Source of the DNA: Odiellus spinosus
Lineage: Eukaryota > Arthropoda > Arachnida > Opiliones > Phalangiidae
NCBI GenBank assembly: GCA_963920705.1
Contig: OY987239.1
Location: forward strand, 8,062,504 to 8,126,503
Direction of reading: 5' to 3'
Length of the DNA stretch: 64,000 nucleotides
In this document: in pieces, positions 1 to 12,762 of the stretch
Layout of the letters: each line of letters begins with the position of its first letter
How positions within the stretch are numbered: position 1 is the first letter of the stretch
Translations under genes and position numbers: made by a program
The notes under the pieces: generated by a model
Seen by the model: only the letters and a program-made list of their open reading frames with translations
Told to the model about the DNA's origin: nothing
Database searches by the model: none

Positions 1-116
1 CGTTACTTCTAATGCCCGTTACTACCAATACTCATTTGTTCCAACGCTCGTTTCCTCCAAAATATAGTAGGAAAAATGGTTTTAATAGTAAGATTCTGGT
101 ATGATTAGCTTAGAAA

Positions 117-458
117 ATGGTGTCATAGCCTGGAAATGGTGTCATAGCCTGGAAATGGTGTCATAGCCTGGAAATGGTGTCATAGCCTGGAAATGGTGTC
201 ATAGCCTGGAAATGGTGTCATAGCCTGGAAATGGTGTCATAGCCTGGAAATGGTGTCATAGCCTGGAAATGGTGTCATAGCCTGGAAATGGTGTCATAGC
301 CTGGAAATGGTGTCATAGCCTGGAAATGGTGTCATAGCCTGGAAATGGTGTCATAGCCTGGAAATGGTGTCATAGCCTGGAAATGGTGTCATAGCCTGGA
401 AATGGTGTCATAGCCTGGAAATGGTGTCATAGCCTGGAAATGGTGTCATAGCCTGGAA
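117..458. repeat. 19-bp minisatellite, 18 copies
   Basis: Eighteen head-to-tail copies of ATGGTGTCATAGCCTGGAA. No variant copy was seen, which implies recent expansion or homogenisation. It is flanked by unique AT-rich DNA and no gene reads through it. It is not a CRISPR array because there are no spacers. Confidence 0.97.
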
Positions 459-1068
459 ATGATTATCCTATCTTAATCCGATGATAGCGTTATTCCTATG
501 GTCATTTATCACGGGTAATGCCAATGAGACATTTAAAACCACGCGCCCTTACACTCATATTTTCTCTAAATATATCTTCAAAAAATTTCTGAAGCATATT
601 TGATCAAATTTGTACCTTAAAATATTGTAGATTGCAGCATGTCATTAGTTGTTTTTATTTTGACAAAGGAGGGTATTTTTAGTTTTTATAAACTTTAAAT
701 GGGCACGTGAATAACAAAAAAATAACTATTAATGGTTTAAGATATATACACAAATTACATGAATTGAAACGTTAATAGATTAATAAAGTTTTTTTTAATT
801 AGTACTAAATAGATTGTAATAATTAATTTAACAGAAGCTATTGGTTTTTTCGGTTTCACCCTGTATATTTATGGGTCATTCCACGTGAACTCACCCATGC
901 ATGTCACCCGGAGTCAACTGATTTTTATACACACACTTTCGTCTATGTTTGAAACTAATATTTGTAATTTTGAGCTTAAAACAAACTTTTTGAAGTACAT
1001 CGGTTTTACTACTAGGTACCCCTCTTTTTTGGCCTACGATTTTACCGAATTTGTCTCCCTTAGCATTT
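459..1068. other. AT-rich intergenic DNA, no gene seen
   Basis: No coding signal or recognised element. Near 858-872 there is the phrase CACCCTGTATATTTATGG, a string often seen at the edge of insect repeats, just before the degenerate duplication that follows. Confidence 0.5.
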
Positions 1069-1735
1069 TGAATAACTTTCAATCTAATCATTGTAGCGTT
1101 ATGAAAATTTGGTTTCTTACATAGAATAATGCGCAGCACCCAGTGGTATGGCCCAAATTATTCTCAAAATTCCGGTTTCTATTTAACCAAATTATTCTTA
1201 ACGCGTAAAGTGAAAAATATATATTTGGGTGGGGGGGTTACATTCAGAGCCCTGGAAAGTGATGTACTCACTTATCTAATCGATATTAATATCATTACGA
1301 AGCGAAGAAACAGCGCATTCTATTGATCCACAAGTAATTTGGGGTAAGGTGCGGTTATATGATGGACCAAACAATGAGTCATTGAATTTTGCAAAATTTT
1401 CACTTTCAAGGAAAAACAACACTTTTATTAATTTGAATAACTTTCAATCTAATCATTATAGCTATATGAAATTTTTGTTTCTTATGTAAATGAATATGGA
1501 GAATCGAGTGGTAATGCCCAAATTGTCTCAAAATTTGAATTTCCACTTTAATGTATATGGTGGACCAAATACTAATTTATTGAATTTAGCCTTTCCACTT
1601 TAATAACGCGTAAAGCTAAATCATATGTTTTTGGTGTGTTATATTCGCAACCCTGCAAAGTGATGTAGATAAGGTCATATGCAACTATATTAATATCATT
1701 ACGAAGCCCAGAAACGGGGCATTCTATTATTTTGG
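1069..1735. repeat. Degenerate ~365-bp tandem duplication
   Basis: Two diverged direct copies, about 1069-1330 and 1434-1735. Both begin with GAATAACTTTCAATCTAATC and both contain an ACGCGTAAAG block, then an 'AAAGTGATGTA' block, then 'ATTAATATCATTACGAAG'. Short ORFs on both strands here are broken between the copies and look like chance. The source element was not identified. Confidence 0.65.
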
Positions 1736-2097
1736 GGTAAGTTGGTGTTCTACATTTGCTAGACCAAATACTGATTTATCTAATTTTACGAAATTTCTAC
1801 ATTTAGGAGCAGAAAAGAATTTATAAAATTTTTATAAGAGAATATCTTACAACAATATATATTTTTGTCCTTTATTCATTTTTCTACATTAATGAATGAA
1901 TAATTTCAAAATCTGTTTCTTTCCCCTAGAACCATGGCAGTGAATGTGGGATCTGAAACTATGCATAAAATAGAGTTAAGAGGCACATGACATATGTCAT
2001 CAACGAGAGGCCACGACAGAATATTAAGCCTGTCTTTTTTCATAAAATTCATCAAAAAGTCATTTTCTTTTTTAAATGTTTCCAGTATTAATGCGAT

Positions 2098-2391
2098 TTA
2101 CCAAATTTTATCGTACATTGCAGCAACATACTTTCCAATCGAGACGTCATGAAACGAAATCAACTTTTCACTCACAGACTCTTTCGGCGCAACTTTAACT
2201 CTTGATCCAAATTGGTCTTCAGATATCCGGTACATCATTAACTCGGGCATTGATATTGGCACAATGTCATAAGGTAGTTTGAAACTTCTTTTCCAGGACA
2301 TTTGTCGCACCCGTGTAGCATGCATTGTCTTTTGTGCGTAGAGCATACATGTTTTGACAAAAGAACTTTGCCCATTATCGATACTAATTTA
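2098..2391 (-). pseudogene. Short coding remnant, possibly from a transposon
   Basis: An open frame on the - strand (82 residues from its first Met, extendable a little upstream as an open frame) ends in a stretch reading SIGKYVAAMYDKIW. This resembles the 'function-block' phrase (G-x-Y-V-A-x-x-Y-D-x-x-W) seen in repeated hypothetical proteins of arthropod genomes. No start context, splice partner or second domain was found. I do not recognise a family with confidence; it may be a transposon fragment or chance. Confidence 0.25.
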
Positions 2392-2399
2392 AACGAATA

Positions 2400-2999
2400 T
2401 TACTTTATAATATCGTTTTAACCTCAGAATTGATCTTAACTTCCCATAAGATAGGAGGTTTTAATATGTCAATTTTCATTTCTTCTAAGGTTGATACTTC
2501 TCTGTAATAGGAATAGCGTCAAGGGCGAGTCTCACTCATAAACGTTTAGAATTTTAATAAGTTTTTGCATTTATTTTCCGAAACAGCGTCCCCCCAAATT
2601 ACGAAGTTTTTTGGATTCATCCGGTTGATTGGTAGACGCATTTCAAATAATATTTCGACAAATTTGTCCCAAAAGAATATGGGAGAATTATCTAGGTTTT
2701 TTCCGCGAGGTGGCGTAGGGCTTCGAATTTCTATCTCTCTCTCCTGTATAGTGCTGAATACGAAGAGCTCTATCGGGAACTCAAACTTACGGATGAAGAA
2801 TTAATGCTACCATATAAAAAGTAGTTGACCCATGTATATTGACCTCCAATTTCCTGTTTTATTATATATTTGAGAACGCTGTTTATGTAGACCTTCCACA
2901 TTCAAATACTTTCCTTTAACACGTTCATTTTTAAGATATTCTGCAAAGCTTGCCATAATTCTTGACTAAACTAAGTTAAATTAACACGAGCTATATATA
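2400..2999. other. Intergenic DNA, nothing recognised
   Basis: Only short ORFs lacking any motif. A block near 2695-2715 (AGGTTTTTTCCGCGAGGTGG) recurs with small changes near 60792-60810, so part of this may be dispersed repeat. Confidence 0.4.
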
Positions 3000-3006
3000 A
3001 TTCTAC

Positions 3007-3321
3007 CAAGAATCCATTCAGGTTCCATAAGAATATGGGAGCATAGCTTTAGCCTCTGGTACCATCCTCCCAAACTTTGTAACAAAAGTTCGTCCGCAAT
3101 TTTCGCCACATTTGTACGCTTAGATCTTTTTTCGGTCGACTCCATTTTTATTACCAAAATATTATGTCAAGGTCGTTAGTGGTGCGGGTTAATAATATAT
3201 GTTAGGAGCGATTTACTTGAAAAATCGATTCGAAGCGGACGATCTTTTGCTACAAAGTTTGGGAAGATGGTTATTGAATCGCGGCCCTCCCATATTCTTA
3301 TGGAACCTGAATGGATTCATG
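3007..3321. mobile_element. MITE family B, copy 1
   Basis: Palindromic non-autonomous element beginning CAAGAATCCATTCAGG and ending with its reverse complement. The long terminal inverted repeats (TIRs) carry the 'TCCATAAGAATATGGGAG' block. Flanks are ATTCTAC and GTTCCAC, a 7-bp target duplication degraded at two transition positions. The other copies lie at 29969-30285 and 54880-55196. Confidence 0.85.
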
Positions 3322-3814
3322 GTTCCACCATAAGTGCCAATTTCTACCCTTGCATGACGCCACAAATGGTAATTCTTTGTTGTCTCTCGTTCGTCTTATA
3401 GCCGCTAAAATTACGAAAAATAAATTAACCTGAAGTTTTTCCTTTAAAATATTTTGTCACGAACGAGAACAACTCTAATGGTCTTCAAAATTAGTCATTT
3501 CCCAGATCATATCCGTGATAATCAAAAATTCTAATTTTGTCAAAGTTCTGACTATTATTCTAGGTAATAAAGTAATCTCGCAATAATGACTTCGAGAAAA
3601 CGAACAGCCTTTTTAAAACTTAATCAACGTATAAATATATAGAGATCCGATTTGCATTCGTTCGAGAAGCTTCTACGGCGCTCTGCACATCTTATTAGGT
3701 TCGTTAAAGTTAGCTCCGTTTTGTATTGTAATGTATAAAAATACTTCGGTACCGTCTCGATAACTCGTAAGTGTAATAGTGTCGCCCTGTAAAGGGAAGA
3801 TTGTGGCTTCATTA
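3322..3814. other. Intergenic DNA, nothing recognised
   Basis: No supportable gene or repeat, apart from the approach to the 17-bp array. Short ORFs are unsupported. Confidence 0.4.
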
Positions 3815-4790
3815 GAGCGCTTTGCCAAAAAGAGGGCAGCGCTGTTTTTCAATACGAGCGCTTTGCCAAAACATCGCTTTTCCTAAAAGAGCGCTTTCCC
3901 TGAAAGAGCGCGAGCGCTTTCTCTAAAAAAGCGTGAGCGCTTTCTCTAAAAGAGCGCGAGCGCTTTCTCTAAAAGTGCACGAGCGCTTTCTCTAAAAACG
4001 TTTTCCCTAAAAAAGTTTTCCCTAAAAGAGCATTTTCCCTAAAAGAGCATTTTCCCTAAAAAATATTTTCACAAAAGAGCGCTTTCTCTAAAAGAGCGCT
4101 TTCCCTAAAAGAGCGCTTTCTTTAAACGAGCGCTTTCTCTAAAAGAACGCTTTCTCTGAAAGAGCGCTTTACCTAAAAAGAGCTCTTTCCCTAAAAGTGC
4201 GCTTTCTCTAAGAGCGCTTTTCCTAAAAGAGCGCTTTCCCCAAAAAAGCGTGAGCGCTTTCTCTAAAAGAGCGCGAGCGCTTTCTCTGAAAGAGAGCGAG
4301 TGCTTTCTCTAAAAACGTTTTCCCTAAAAAGGTTTTCCCTAAAAGAGCATTTTCCCAAAAAAATATTTTCACAAAAGAGCGCTTTCTCTAGAAGAGCGCT
4401 TTCCCTAAAAGAGCGCTTTCCCTAAAAGAGCGCTTTCTCTAAAAGAGCGCTTTCTTTAAACGAGCGCTTTCCCTAAAAGAGCGCTTTCCCTAAAAGAGCG
4501 CTCTCTCTAAAAGAGCGCTTTCTTTAAACGAGCGCTTTCTCTAAAAGAACGCTTTCTCTGAAAGAGCGCTTTACCTAAAAGAGCTCTTTCCCTAAAAGTG
4601 CGCTTTCTCTAAGAGCGCTTTTTCTAAAAGAGCGCTTTCTCTAAATGAGCCATTTCCCTAAAAGAGCGCTTTCTCTAAAAGAGCGCTTTCCCTAAAAGAG
4701 CGCTTTCTCTAAAAGAGCAATTTCCCTAATAGAGCGTTTGCCCTAAAAGAGCGCTTTGCCGGAAAAAGCGCTTTCCCAAAAACGCTTAAT
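3815..4790. repeat. 17-bp AGCGCT-rich array
   Basis: Irregular array with the theme TAAAAGAGCGCTTTCYC, period about 17 bp, with variants that lose or gain a few bases. A longer internal block (the region with 'GCGAGCGC', 'AAAACGTTTTCCC' and 'AGCATTTTCCC') appears near 3900-4080 and again near 4250-4380, giving a higher-order period of roughly 330 bp. Most units contain the palindrome AGCGCT. Confidence 0.9.
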
Positions 4791-6537
4791 CAAATCGCCA
4801 CTTCATAAAAAATGAATTCAGTATACACGTAAGGGAGGGTGAAGAAGAAAATCAAGTGATGTTTTGCGTATTAAAACATTTAGGTAATATCTTTGAAAAT
4901 CAAAATAGGTGCCGGTTTTAAACTCAAATTCAAATATTCGAAACCGCTCCCTCCGACCAATCACGGCAGAGGCCCATTCAGAAAACTTAAAATTTGTATA
5001 AGAAATTTTGATTAGAAATAAACATTCAAAGAGCATAACTACTTCAAACAGATTATACGATAATATAATTAAATACTTCCGAACTGTTTCAGGAATCAGG
5101 AATACCCTATATTAAACTACTACACTCAATTGTACACTCAACCCATTGAAAGAGAGCTAATTTAAGGTGAAGCATTAGGGTTGAACCGAAAAGTAGGGTC
5201 TGTTCAATCCACCATATATTGACCTCTGGACTAGTTATCGTATTGAGAGTTTTTGCATTACATAGCTCCATCCTTTATTAGTCTATTTGCGAGGTTTCAG
5301 ATTAATAGGCTCAATTCTTAATTTTTAAAATTAAAATGTAATTAGGGACGATTTGGTGTTTTTCCCTAATACATGGTTCACCAAAAACAACGGTTGATAG
5401 GAAAGGCCGATTCGATTGGGACGAAGAATATCTTTGAATGAGCATGAACGTATTTGCTATTTTTCTGATTCGATAGATAAAAAATTACGTCGTTAAGTAG
5501 TGTTTCGAGTTCAATCGCCCATTGACACCGAGAGCAAGAGCGTTATCGATTCTTCAACAACTATAAGAGTATCTTCACTAGCATCAGTCGTGCTCGTTGG
5601 AAATGGACAATCGGGTCAATGTAACCATAATGTTTGCATATGTAGGCACCTACATTTTTCTTTCTCGATCATATCTAATTATCGATATATCGATCTTGGC
5701 TATTACTTAAAGTAAGGTTATCACGGATTTTTCACGATAATCCCCTCTTCCCAATAATACGTCATTACCATTGTTTCGTGGCTATTGTAGAGCCTATATT
5801 TGATTCTCGCGGGTTCTGGCACGTGATAAGGTCGCTTTCAACACGGTCTTTTTGGTAAAAGTTCTTACTCCAGATCAAGTCAAGAACCATTTGTATATGG
5901 CTTTTTAATAGTATGATAAATCGTTTTACAACGATCTTAGTACTCAAATTTTCATTTAAAATCCTTGAATTTAATTTATTTATTGATACAGCGGCCGAAG
6001 TTACAACTACGGCCGTGAAAACAAGTCACTTCGCGTAACTACCGTGATCATCTTGTTATAACCTAGGAGGATATAAGGGTGAAGGAAAGCTGGACTGATT
6101 GTTTTCCCATTGAAACGCGCTTACCGCTTTCTGGCCACTAGCTACTAGCTTTCCCCTCGTTCTGGTGGTACATTCACGCGCAAATACTTTGGCGCCGGTC
6201 GTCAACTCGTCGTCTATTGGTAAGAGTTGAGAATTCATAATCACGTGATGCGCGTAGCCAAGGCAACTAGATAGGCGTCCCAAACTTCTAACAGGCAGTC
6301 CAACTCTCCTTCACCCCTATATCCGCCTAATTATAACTCTACTCGTATCCAATATAGGATAACGGGGACAGAAAAGCGGCTGCGTTATACGAAAAGATTG
6401 TCGAACGTTTTAGGTTCGTTATAAAATATCTTAAAAATATGATTAACACTCAGTTTATGACATTTATAATGGTTATCCGATTCAAACAAACTTGATTAAA
6501 GTATTTAAATTCAAAACAGCCGCCATTTTTGTAGTTC
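4791..6537. other. 1.7 kb of intergenic DNA, no gene seen
   Basis: ORFs of 60-75 codons occur on both strands (for example 5500-5715 and 6056-6283), but none has a domain, splice partner or composition that supports it. An undetected upstream exon of receptor gene IR1 could lie here; I could not identify one. Confidence 0.4.
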
Positions 6538-6544
6538 ATTGAGC

Positions 6545-6836
6545 CAAGAAGGATCAGAAAAGGAGAGGAAAAGTGGGGCTGCGTTGATTTAGAGAGAGAA
6601 GTGCCAACCTCCCACTCGGGTGGAAAGGGGGGATAGGAAATTCTCGAGGTAAACTGTTGTCACGTGGTCACTAGCGTCGTCGACAGCTACGAAGCTGATA
6701 AAGGATCCGTTTTACCCACGTGACAAAAATTTACCACGAAACGTCTCTACCCCCGTTCTCCCAGAGTGGGAGTCTAGGCCGACGCAGTAGGAACCACGCC
6801 GTCCCCACTTTTCCTCTCCTTGTCTGATCCTTCTTG
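6545..6836. mobile_element. MITE family E, complete copy (E1)
   Basis: TIRs begin CAAGAAGGATCAGA and continue through AAGGAGAGGAAAAGTGGGG. The 7-bp target duplication ATTGAGC is perfect at 6538-6544 and 6837-6843. It is 292 bp, has no coding capacity and contains several CACGTG motifs. A truncated copy in reverse orientation lies at 14831-15054. Confidence 0.9.
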
Positions 6837-6860
6837 ATTGAGCACGCCACTTTGGGCATC

Positions 6861-6862
<2 letters not shown>

Positions 6863-6896
<34 letters not shown>
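6863..6896. repeat. Poly-T tract, 34 bp
   Basis: Uninterrupted T34 shortly downstream of MITE E1. Length is likely unstable or miscalled in assembly. Confidence 0.95.
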
Positions 6897-6897
<1 letters not shown>

Positions 6898-7081
6898 TGG
6901 TATCATTTTTCGACCGAAAATGGCGACAGCAATTAAAAGTCTCATACTTATTTATTTTACTAACGCTAATGCAAATATTTTTCTTTTAAATCAGGGTCAA
7001 GACAGTGGCTAAAATACAATATATGGAGGTAAATTCCCTAACAAGTTTATTATACAAGGACTTGTATCATCACGGAGTAAG

Positions 7082-8546
7082 ATTACATCAAAAATGTCTT
7101 TGCGAACAAAGACCCAGAAGGACATGTTATGGCCTTGAATGTCTGAAGTGACAGATATTTAATTTTCTTTTAAAACATTAAATTTAAATACAATAAAATT
7201 TTCTTTTAAAACATGAAATTTAAATATAATTAGATTTTCTTTTAAAACGAAATTTAAATATAATCACAATCTGGCACGATTTAGAGTTTCAAATTTCAAA
7301 ACAACTGATTTTATTCACTCGGAAATATTTAAGAAAAAACATAACAGACGATTTTCTCCCATTGACGCTTAACATTAAATTTGGCTTAATTATTTTTCAG
7401 GGAAAACGTGTATTGAACTGTTATTTTTCAGTATAACGCGAGTCCACTTTTTGTTTTCTTAATTTAACCCGAATTTCCACGACTCGCAATTGAACGGATC
7501 GTTAAAAATACTCGCCGGTTTATTGGAATGGGTATATGATAAAGGGAAATGTGTTTTTTAAAGCCCGTTTAAAGTCACCTTCTTTTCTAACTTAGCAGAC
7601 GACGCAAACCATAACAATTTGTACTTTCAAAGCTATATTGCGCGCGCGAGGGAAGAGAACTTCAAAGCGACGAATTTTAGAGCGGATAAGGTTTTTAAAT
7701 AAATTGTAATACCTTCATTTTTCTTTTCATTAAAACCGTACAATTAAAATGATGATTTCCATAAGGGACCACTAATTAGTTATTAGGAGTTATAATAAAA
7801 CATTATCCATGGATTAGGTTTGTTCGTTTGCAACCTAAATTAAAATATGGGGAATTTTTATTCCCTTTAAATTCCTTGTATAAGCATTCATAAGCTAACA
7901 TGAACGTATTGCCTCGACTAAAGTCGAGGAGTTATAACAAAACATTATCCATGGATTAGGTTTGTTCGTTTGCAACCTAAATTAAAAATTAAAATATGGG
8001 GAATTTTTATCCCCTTTAAATTCCTTGTATAAGCATTCATAAGCTAACATGAACGAATTGCCTCGACTAAAGTCGAGGAGTTATAATAAAACATTATCCA
8101 TAGAAAACATTATCCAATTAAGGTATGAGATCAGATCATAAAACTTTGATTCTACGCCTAAAGCCAAAGCTAAATTAAGTAAATTTTTCTATCGAACGAA
8201 AAGTTTCGTTTTGTTTGACACGTAATCCCTGAAAAATAATTAAGCGAAATTTAATGTTAAGCGTCAATGGGAGAAAATCGTCTGTTATGTTTTTTCTTAA
8301 ATATTTCCGAGTGAATAAAATCAGTTGTTTTGAAATTTGAAACTCTAAATCGTGCCAGATTGTGATTATATTTAAATTTCGTTTTAAAAGAAAATCTAAT
8401 TATATTTAAATTTCATGTTTTAAAAGAAAATTTAATTGTATTTAAATTTAATGTTTTAAAAGAAAATTAAATATCTGTCACTTCAGACATTCAAGGCCAT
8501 AACATGTCCTTCTGGGTCTTTGTTCGCAAAGACATTTTTGATGTAA
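7082..8546. mobile_element. 1.46-kb fold-back element
   Basis: Two nearly identical inverted arms of about 320 bp (7082-7403 and 8222-8546) enclose an ~820-bp centre. The outer arm contains GACCCAGAAGGACATG and its complement. The centre contains a direct duplication of ~150 bp (about 7785-7925 and 7926-8095, each starting GAGTTATAA). There is no ORF, so it is non-autonomous. Target duplications were not identified with confidence. Confidence 0.8.
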
Positions 8547-8599
8547 TATCTGTCACTTCAGTCTAGCACGAAAGTGTTAACTTCTATATTAAAAGACTA

Positions 8600-11590
8600 G
8601 CCCTTTAAAAAGTGATTCAGTCAAATCTCTACATTTTTAACATTGCATTTTAAACCCAATTAAAATAAAAATTTTCATTATTTTTGATGTTAATAGCTGG
8701 GGCAGCCGAACTTGATTCAGTCGGATCTCTACATTTTTACCATTGTTCTTTAAAACCAATTAAAATTAATTTTTTCATAATTTTTGATGTTAATAGCTGC
8801 GGCAGCTGCACTTGATTTAGTCAAATTTCTTCATTTTTATCATTGCCCTTTAAACCGAATTAAAATTAATTTTTTCACAATTTTTGATGTTAATAGCTGC
8901 GACAGCCGCACTTGATTCAGTCGGATCTCTACATTTTTACCATTGCCCTTTAAACCCAATTAAAATAAAAAATTTTCATAATTTTTGATGTTAATAGCTG
9001 GGGCAGCCGCACTTGATTCCAGTCAAATTTCTACATTTTTACCAGTGCCCTTTATTGCCAATTAAAATAAATTTTTTCATAATTTTTGATGTTAATACCT
9101 CCGGCAGCCGCACTTGATTCCAGTCAAATCTCTACATTTTTACCAGTGCCCTTTAATCCCAATTAAAATTAATTTTTTCATAATTTTTGATGTTAATAGC
9201 TGCGGCAGCCACACTTGATTCAGTCAAATCTCTACATTTTTACCAGTGCCCTTTAATCCCAATTAAAATTAATTTTTTCATAATTTTTTATGTTAATACC
9301 TCCGACAGCCGCACTTGATTCCAGTCAAATCTCTACATTTTTACCAGTGCCCTTTAATCCCAATTAAAATTAATTTTTTTTCATAATTTTTGATGTTAAT
9401 AGCTGGGGCAGCCGCACTTGATTCCAGTCAAATTTCTACATTTTTACCAGTGCCCTTTAATCCCAATTAAAATTAATTTTTTCATAATTTTTGATGTTAA
9501 TGCCTCTGGCAGCCGCACTTGATTCCAGTCAAATCTCTACATTTTTACCAGTGCCCTTTAATCCCAATTAAAATTTATTTTTTCATAATTTTTGATGTTA
9601 ATAGCTGCGGCAGCCACACTTGATTCAGTCAAATCTCTACATTTTTACCATTGCCCTTTAATCCCAATTAAAATTTATTTTTTCATAATTTTTGATGTTA
9701 ATACCTCCGGCAGCCGCACTTGATTCAGTCAAATCTCTACATTTTTACCATTGCCCTTTAATCCCAATTAAAATTTATTTTTTCATAATTTTTGATGTTA
9801 ATACCTCCGGCAGCCGCACTTGATTCCAGTCAAATCTCTACATTTTTACCAGTGCCCTTTAATCCCAATTAAAATTAATTTTTTCATAATTTTTGATGTT
9901 AATAGCTGCGGCAGCCACATTTGATTCAGTCAAATCTCTACATTTTTACCAGTGCCCTTTAATCCCAATTAAAATTAATTTTTTCATAATTTTTTATGTT
10001 AATACCTCCGGCAGCCACACTTGATTCCAGTCAAATCTCTACATTTTTACCAGTGCCCTTTAATCCCAATTAAAATTTATTTTTTCATAATTTTTGATGT
10101 TAATAGCTGCGGCAGCCACACTTGATTCAGTCAAATCTCTACATTTTTACCATTGCCCTTTAATCCCAATTAAAATTTATTTTTTCATAATTTTTGATGT
10201 CAATACCTCCGGCAGCCGCACTTGATTCCAGTCAAATCTCTACATTTTTACCAGTGCCCTTTAATCCCAATTAAAATTAATTTTTTCATAATTTTTGATG
10301 TTAATAGCTGCGGCAGCCACATTTGATTCAGTCAAATCTCTACATTTTTACCAGTGCCCTTTAATCCCAATTAAAATTAATTTTTTCATAATTTTTTATG
10401 TTAATACCTCCGGCAGCCGCACTTGATTCCAGTCAAATCTCTACATTTTTACCAGTGCCCTTTAATCCCAATTAAAATTAATTTTTTCATAATTTTTGAT
10501 GTTAATAGCTGCGGCAGCCACACTTGATTCAGTCAAATCTCTACATTTTTACCAGTGCCCTTTAATCCCAATTAAAATTAATTTTTTCATAATTTTTTAT
10601 GTTAATACCTCCGACAGCCGCACTTGATTCCAGTCAAATCTCTACATTTTTACCAGTGCCCTTTAATCCCAATTAAAATTAATTTTTTTCATAATTTTTG
10701 ATGTTAATAGCTGGGGCAGCCGCACTTGATTCCAGTCAAATTTCTACATTTTTACCAGTGCCCTTTAATCCCAATTAAAATTAATTTTTTCATAATTTTT
10801 GATGTTAATGCCTCTGGCAGCCGCACTTGATTCCAGTCAAATCTCTACATTTTTACCAGTGCCCTTTATTCCCAATTAAAATTTATTTTTTCATAATTTT
10901 TGATGTTAATAGCTGCGGCAGCCACACTTGATTCAGTCAAATCTCTACATTTTTACCATTGCCCTTTAATCCCAATTAAAATTTATTTTTTCATAATTTT
11001 TGATGTTAATACCTCCGGCAGCCGCACTTGATTCCAGTCAAATCTCTACATTTTTACCAGTGCCCTTTAATCCCAATTAAAATTAATTTTTTCATAATTT
11101 TTGATGTTAATAGCTGCGGCAGCCACATTTGATTCAGTCAAATCTCTACATTTTTACCAGTGCCCTTTAATCCCAATTAAAATTAATTTTTTCATAATTT
11201 TTTATGTTAATACCTCCGGCAGCCGCACTTGATTCCAGTCAAATCTCTACATTTTTACCAGTGCCCTTTAATCCCAATTAAAATTAATTTTTTCATAATT
11301 TTTGATGTTAATAGCTGCGGCAGCTGCACTTGATTCAGTCAAATCTCTACATTTTTACCAGTGCCCTTTAATCCCAATTAAAATTTATTTTTTCATCATT
11401 TTTTGATGTTAATACCTCCGTCAACCGCAGCGAAATCTTTATATTTTCCCCATTACCCTTAAACCAGATTTAAAATAATTTTTTCATCATTTTTTATGTT
11501 AATACCTCCGACAGCCGCAGCGAAATCTTCATATTTTTCCCATTACCCTTTAAACTAAATTTAAATTATTTTTTTCATTATTTTGGATGT
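8600..11590. repeat. Satellite array, ~100-bp monomer
   Basis: About 29-30 tandem copies of a ~100-bp AT-rich monomer with the theme CTCTACATTTTTACCAGTGC followed by CAATTAAAATTAATTTTTTC and GATGTTAATAGCTGCGGCAG. Monomers tend to alternate between an 'AGCTGCGGCAGCC' and an 'ACCTCCGGCAGCC' version. Rare variants recur about 1,309 bp apart, so ~13 monomers form a higher-order repeat. The edges (8600-8900 and 11400-11590) are more diverged. Confidence 0.95.
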
Positions 11591-11689
11591 TAATACCTTC
11601 CTTATTGCCGTTCGAAATGCCAAGTCGTTCGGACTTTCACATTTTTAAAAAGGAGAGTACTTTTAAGTTTTAAGGCGGAGAAATTGAAA

Positions 11690-12325
11690 CTTAATGTTAT
11701 TCTATGTGATTTAGATTTTTTGTACGAGACTTACCTTTCAGATTTATTTTCTAATGATTCCAGATATTTTTCGGGCTTTATTTTAAGACTAATTTCATAA
11801 TTTTACACCGATTAGTTTGGCCACAGTCTATTTATAAAAACGGCAAAAAAAAAAAAAGGCGGAAAAATTGAAAATTAATGTAATTCTATGGGATTTAGAT
11901 TTTTTGCAAGAGACTTACCTTTCAGATTTAGACTAATTTCATAAACGGCAAAAATATGAAGAAGGAGAAATTAAATCAGAGTTCAATACCCATAGCCTCC
12001 AAATCAAGCGCGCTCCTCCACGAGTCCTCCTGCACGTGATTTTAAAAAGCCATATAAAACCTAAGCCTAATTTGTCAAATTAGGCTTAGGTTTTTGGCGA
12101 ATCTATTTCTCCGCCTTACTTTTTCGTCCGTTTCATAAATAGATTGTGGGCCAACTAATCGGTGTAAAATTATGAAATTAGTCTTAAAATAAAGCTTGAA
12201 ACTTAATTCATACCACACGGAAAATAAAAGTCTGAAAAATATCCGGAAGTATTAGAAAATAAATCTGAAAGGTAAGCCACTTTCAAAAAACCAAATCCCA
12301 TAGAATAACATTACGAATTTGGCCA
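11690..12325. repeat. Inverted repeat (fold-back) beside the satellite
   Basis: Left arm about 11692-11850 and right arm about 12117-12322 are imperfect reverse complements sharing 'ACTTACCTTTCAGATTTATT', 'AATTTCATAATTTTACACCG' and 'GGCGGAGAAA'. A shortened direct copy of the left arm lies at 11856-11960. No ORF. Perhaps an old non-autonomous transposon. Confidence 0.7.
12056..12094. other. Perfect 19-bp stem hairpin with 1-nt centre
   Basis: Two 19-nt arms (12056-12074 and 12076-12094; left arm starts AAAACCTAAGCC) are exact reverse complements around a single T. It lies at the centre of the surrounding fold-back. Confidence 0.85.
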
Positions 12326-12762
12326 TGCGCGAAACCAGCTAAGTACGAAAAAAATGGTCAACTTCAGAATTAATTTTAAAATACTTAGACTTAATATTTT
12401 TAAATGAAACTTGAAAAGTTCAACATTCGAACCTTGCTCTACCATTTAAAAGTGATTATAACTGTAACAAATAATTCCTCTTTTAGTTCTGTCAATCACT
12501 GGACTTGTCCTCGAAAGAGTCGATTTTAATGTTATTCTATGGGAGAATGGAGCGTTTTGATTGGCTAGAGACTGAATTTTTTAGGAAATCAAAATAGCAT
12601 TACAGATGATGATGGGCCCATAACATAGAACCCTACCGGGTTCTAAGAATAAAAATGGTTTATTTAAAACTTAAAAGCCGTGGTCCTTTTGTACGCGGTT
12701 TATTTATTCCCGTCTCAGAGATGGCGGTTTCACTACTCGCCAGAGTTGCGTATATCTATAGC

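Noticed and set aside
117-458. Possible CRISPR array
   Set aside because: Units are contiguous with no spacers, and the surrounding DNA is eukaryotic.
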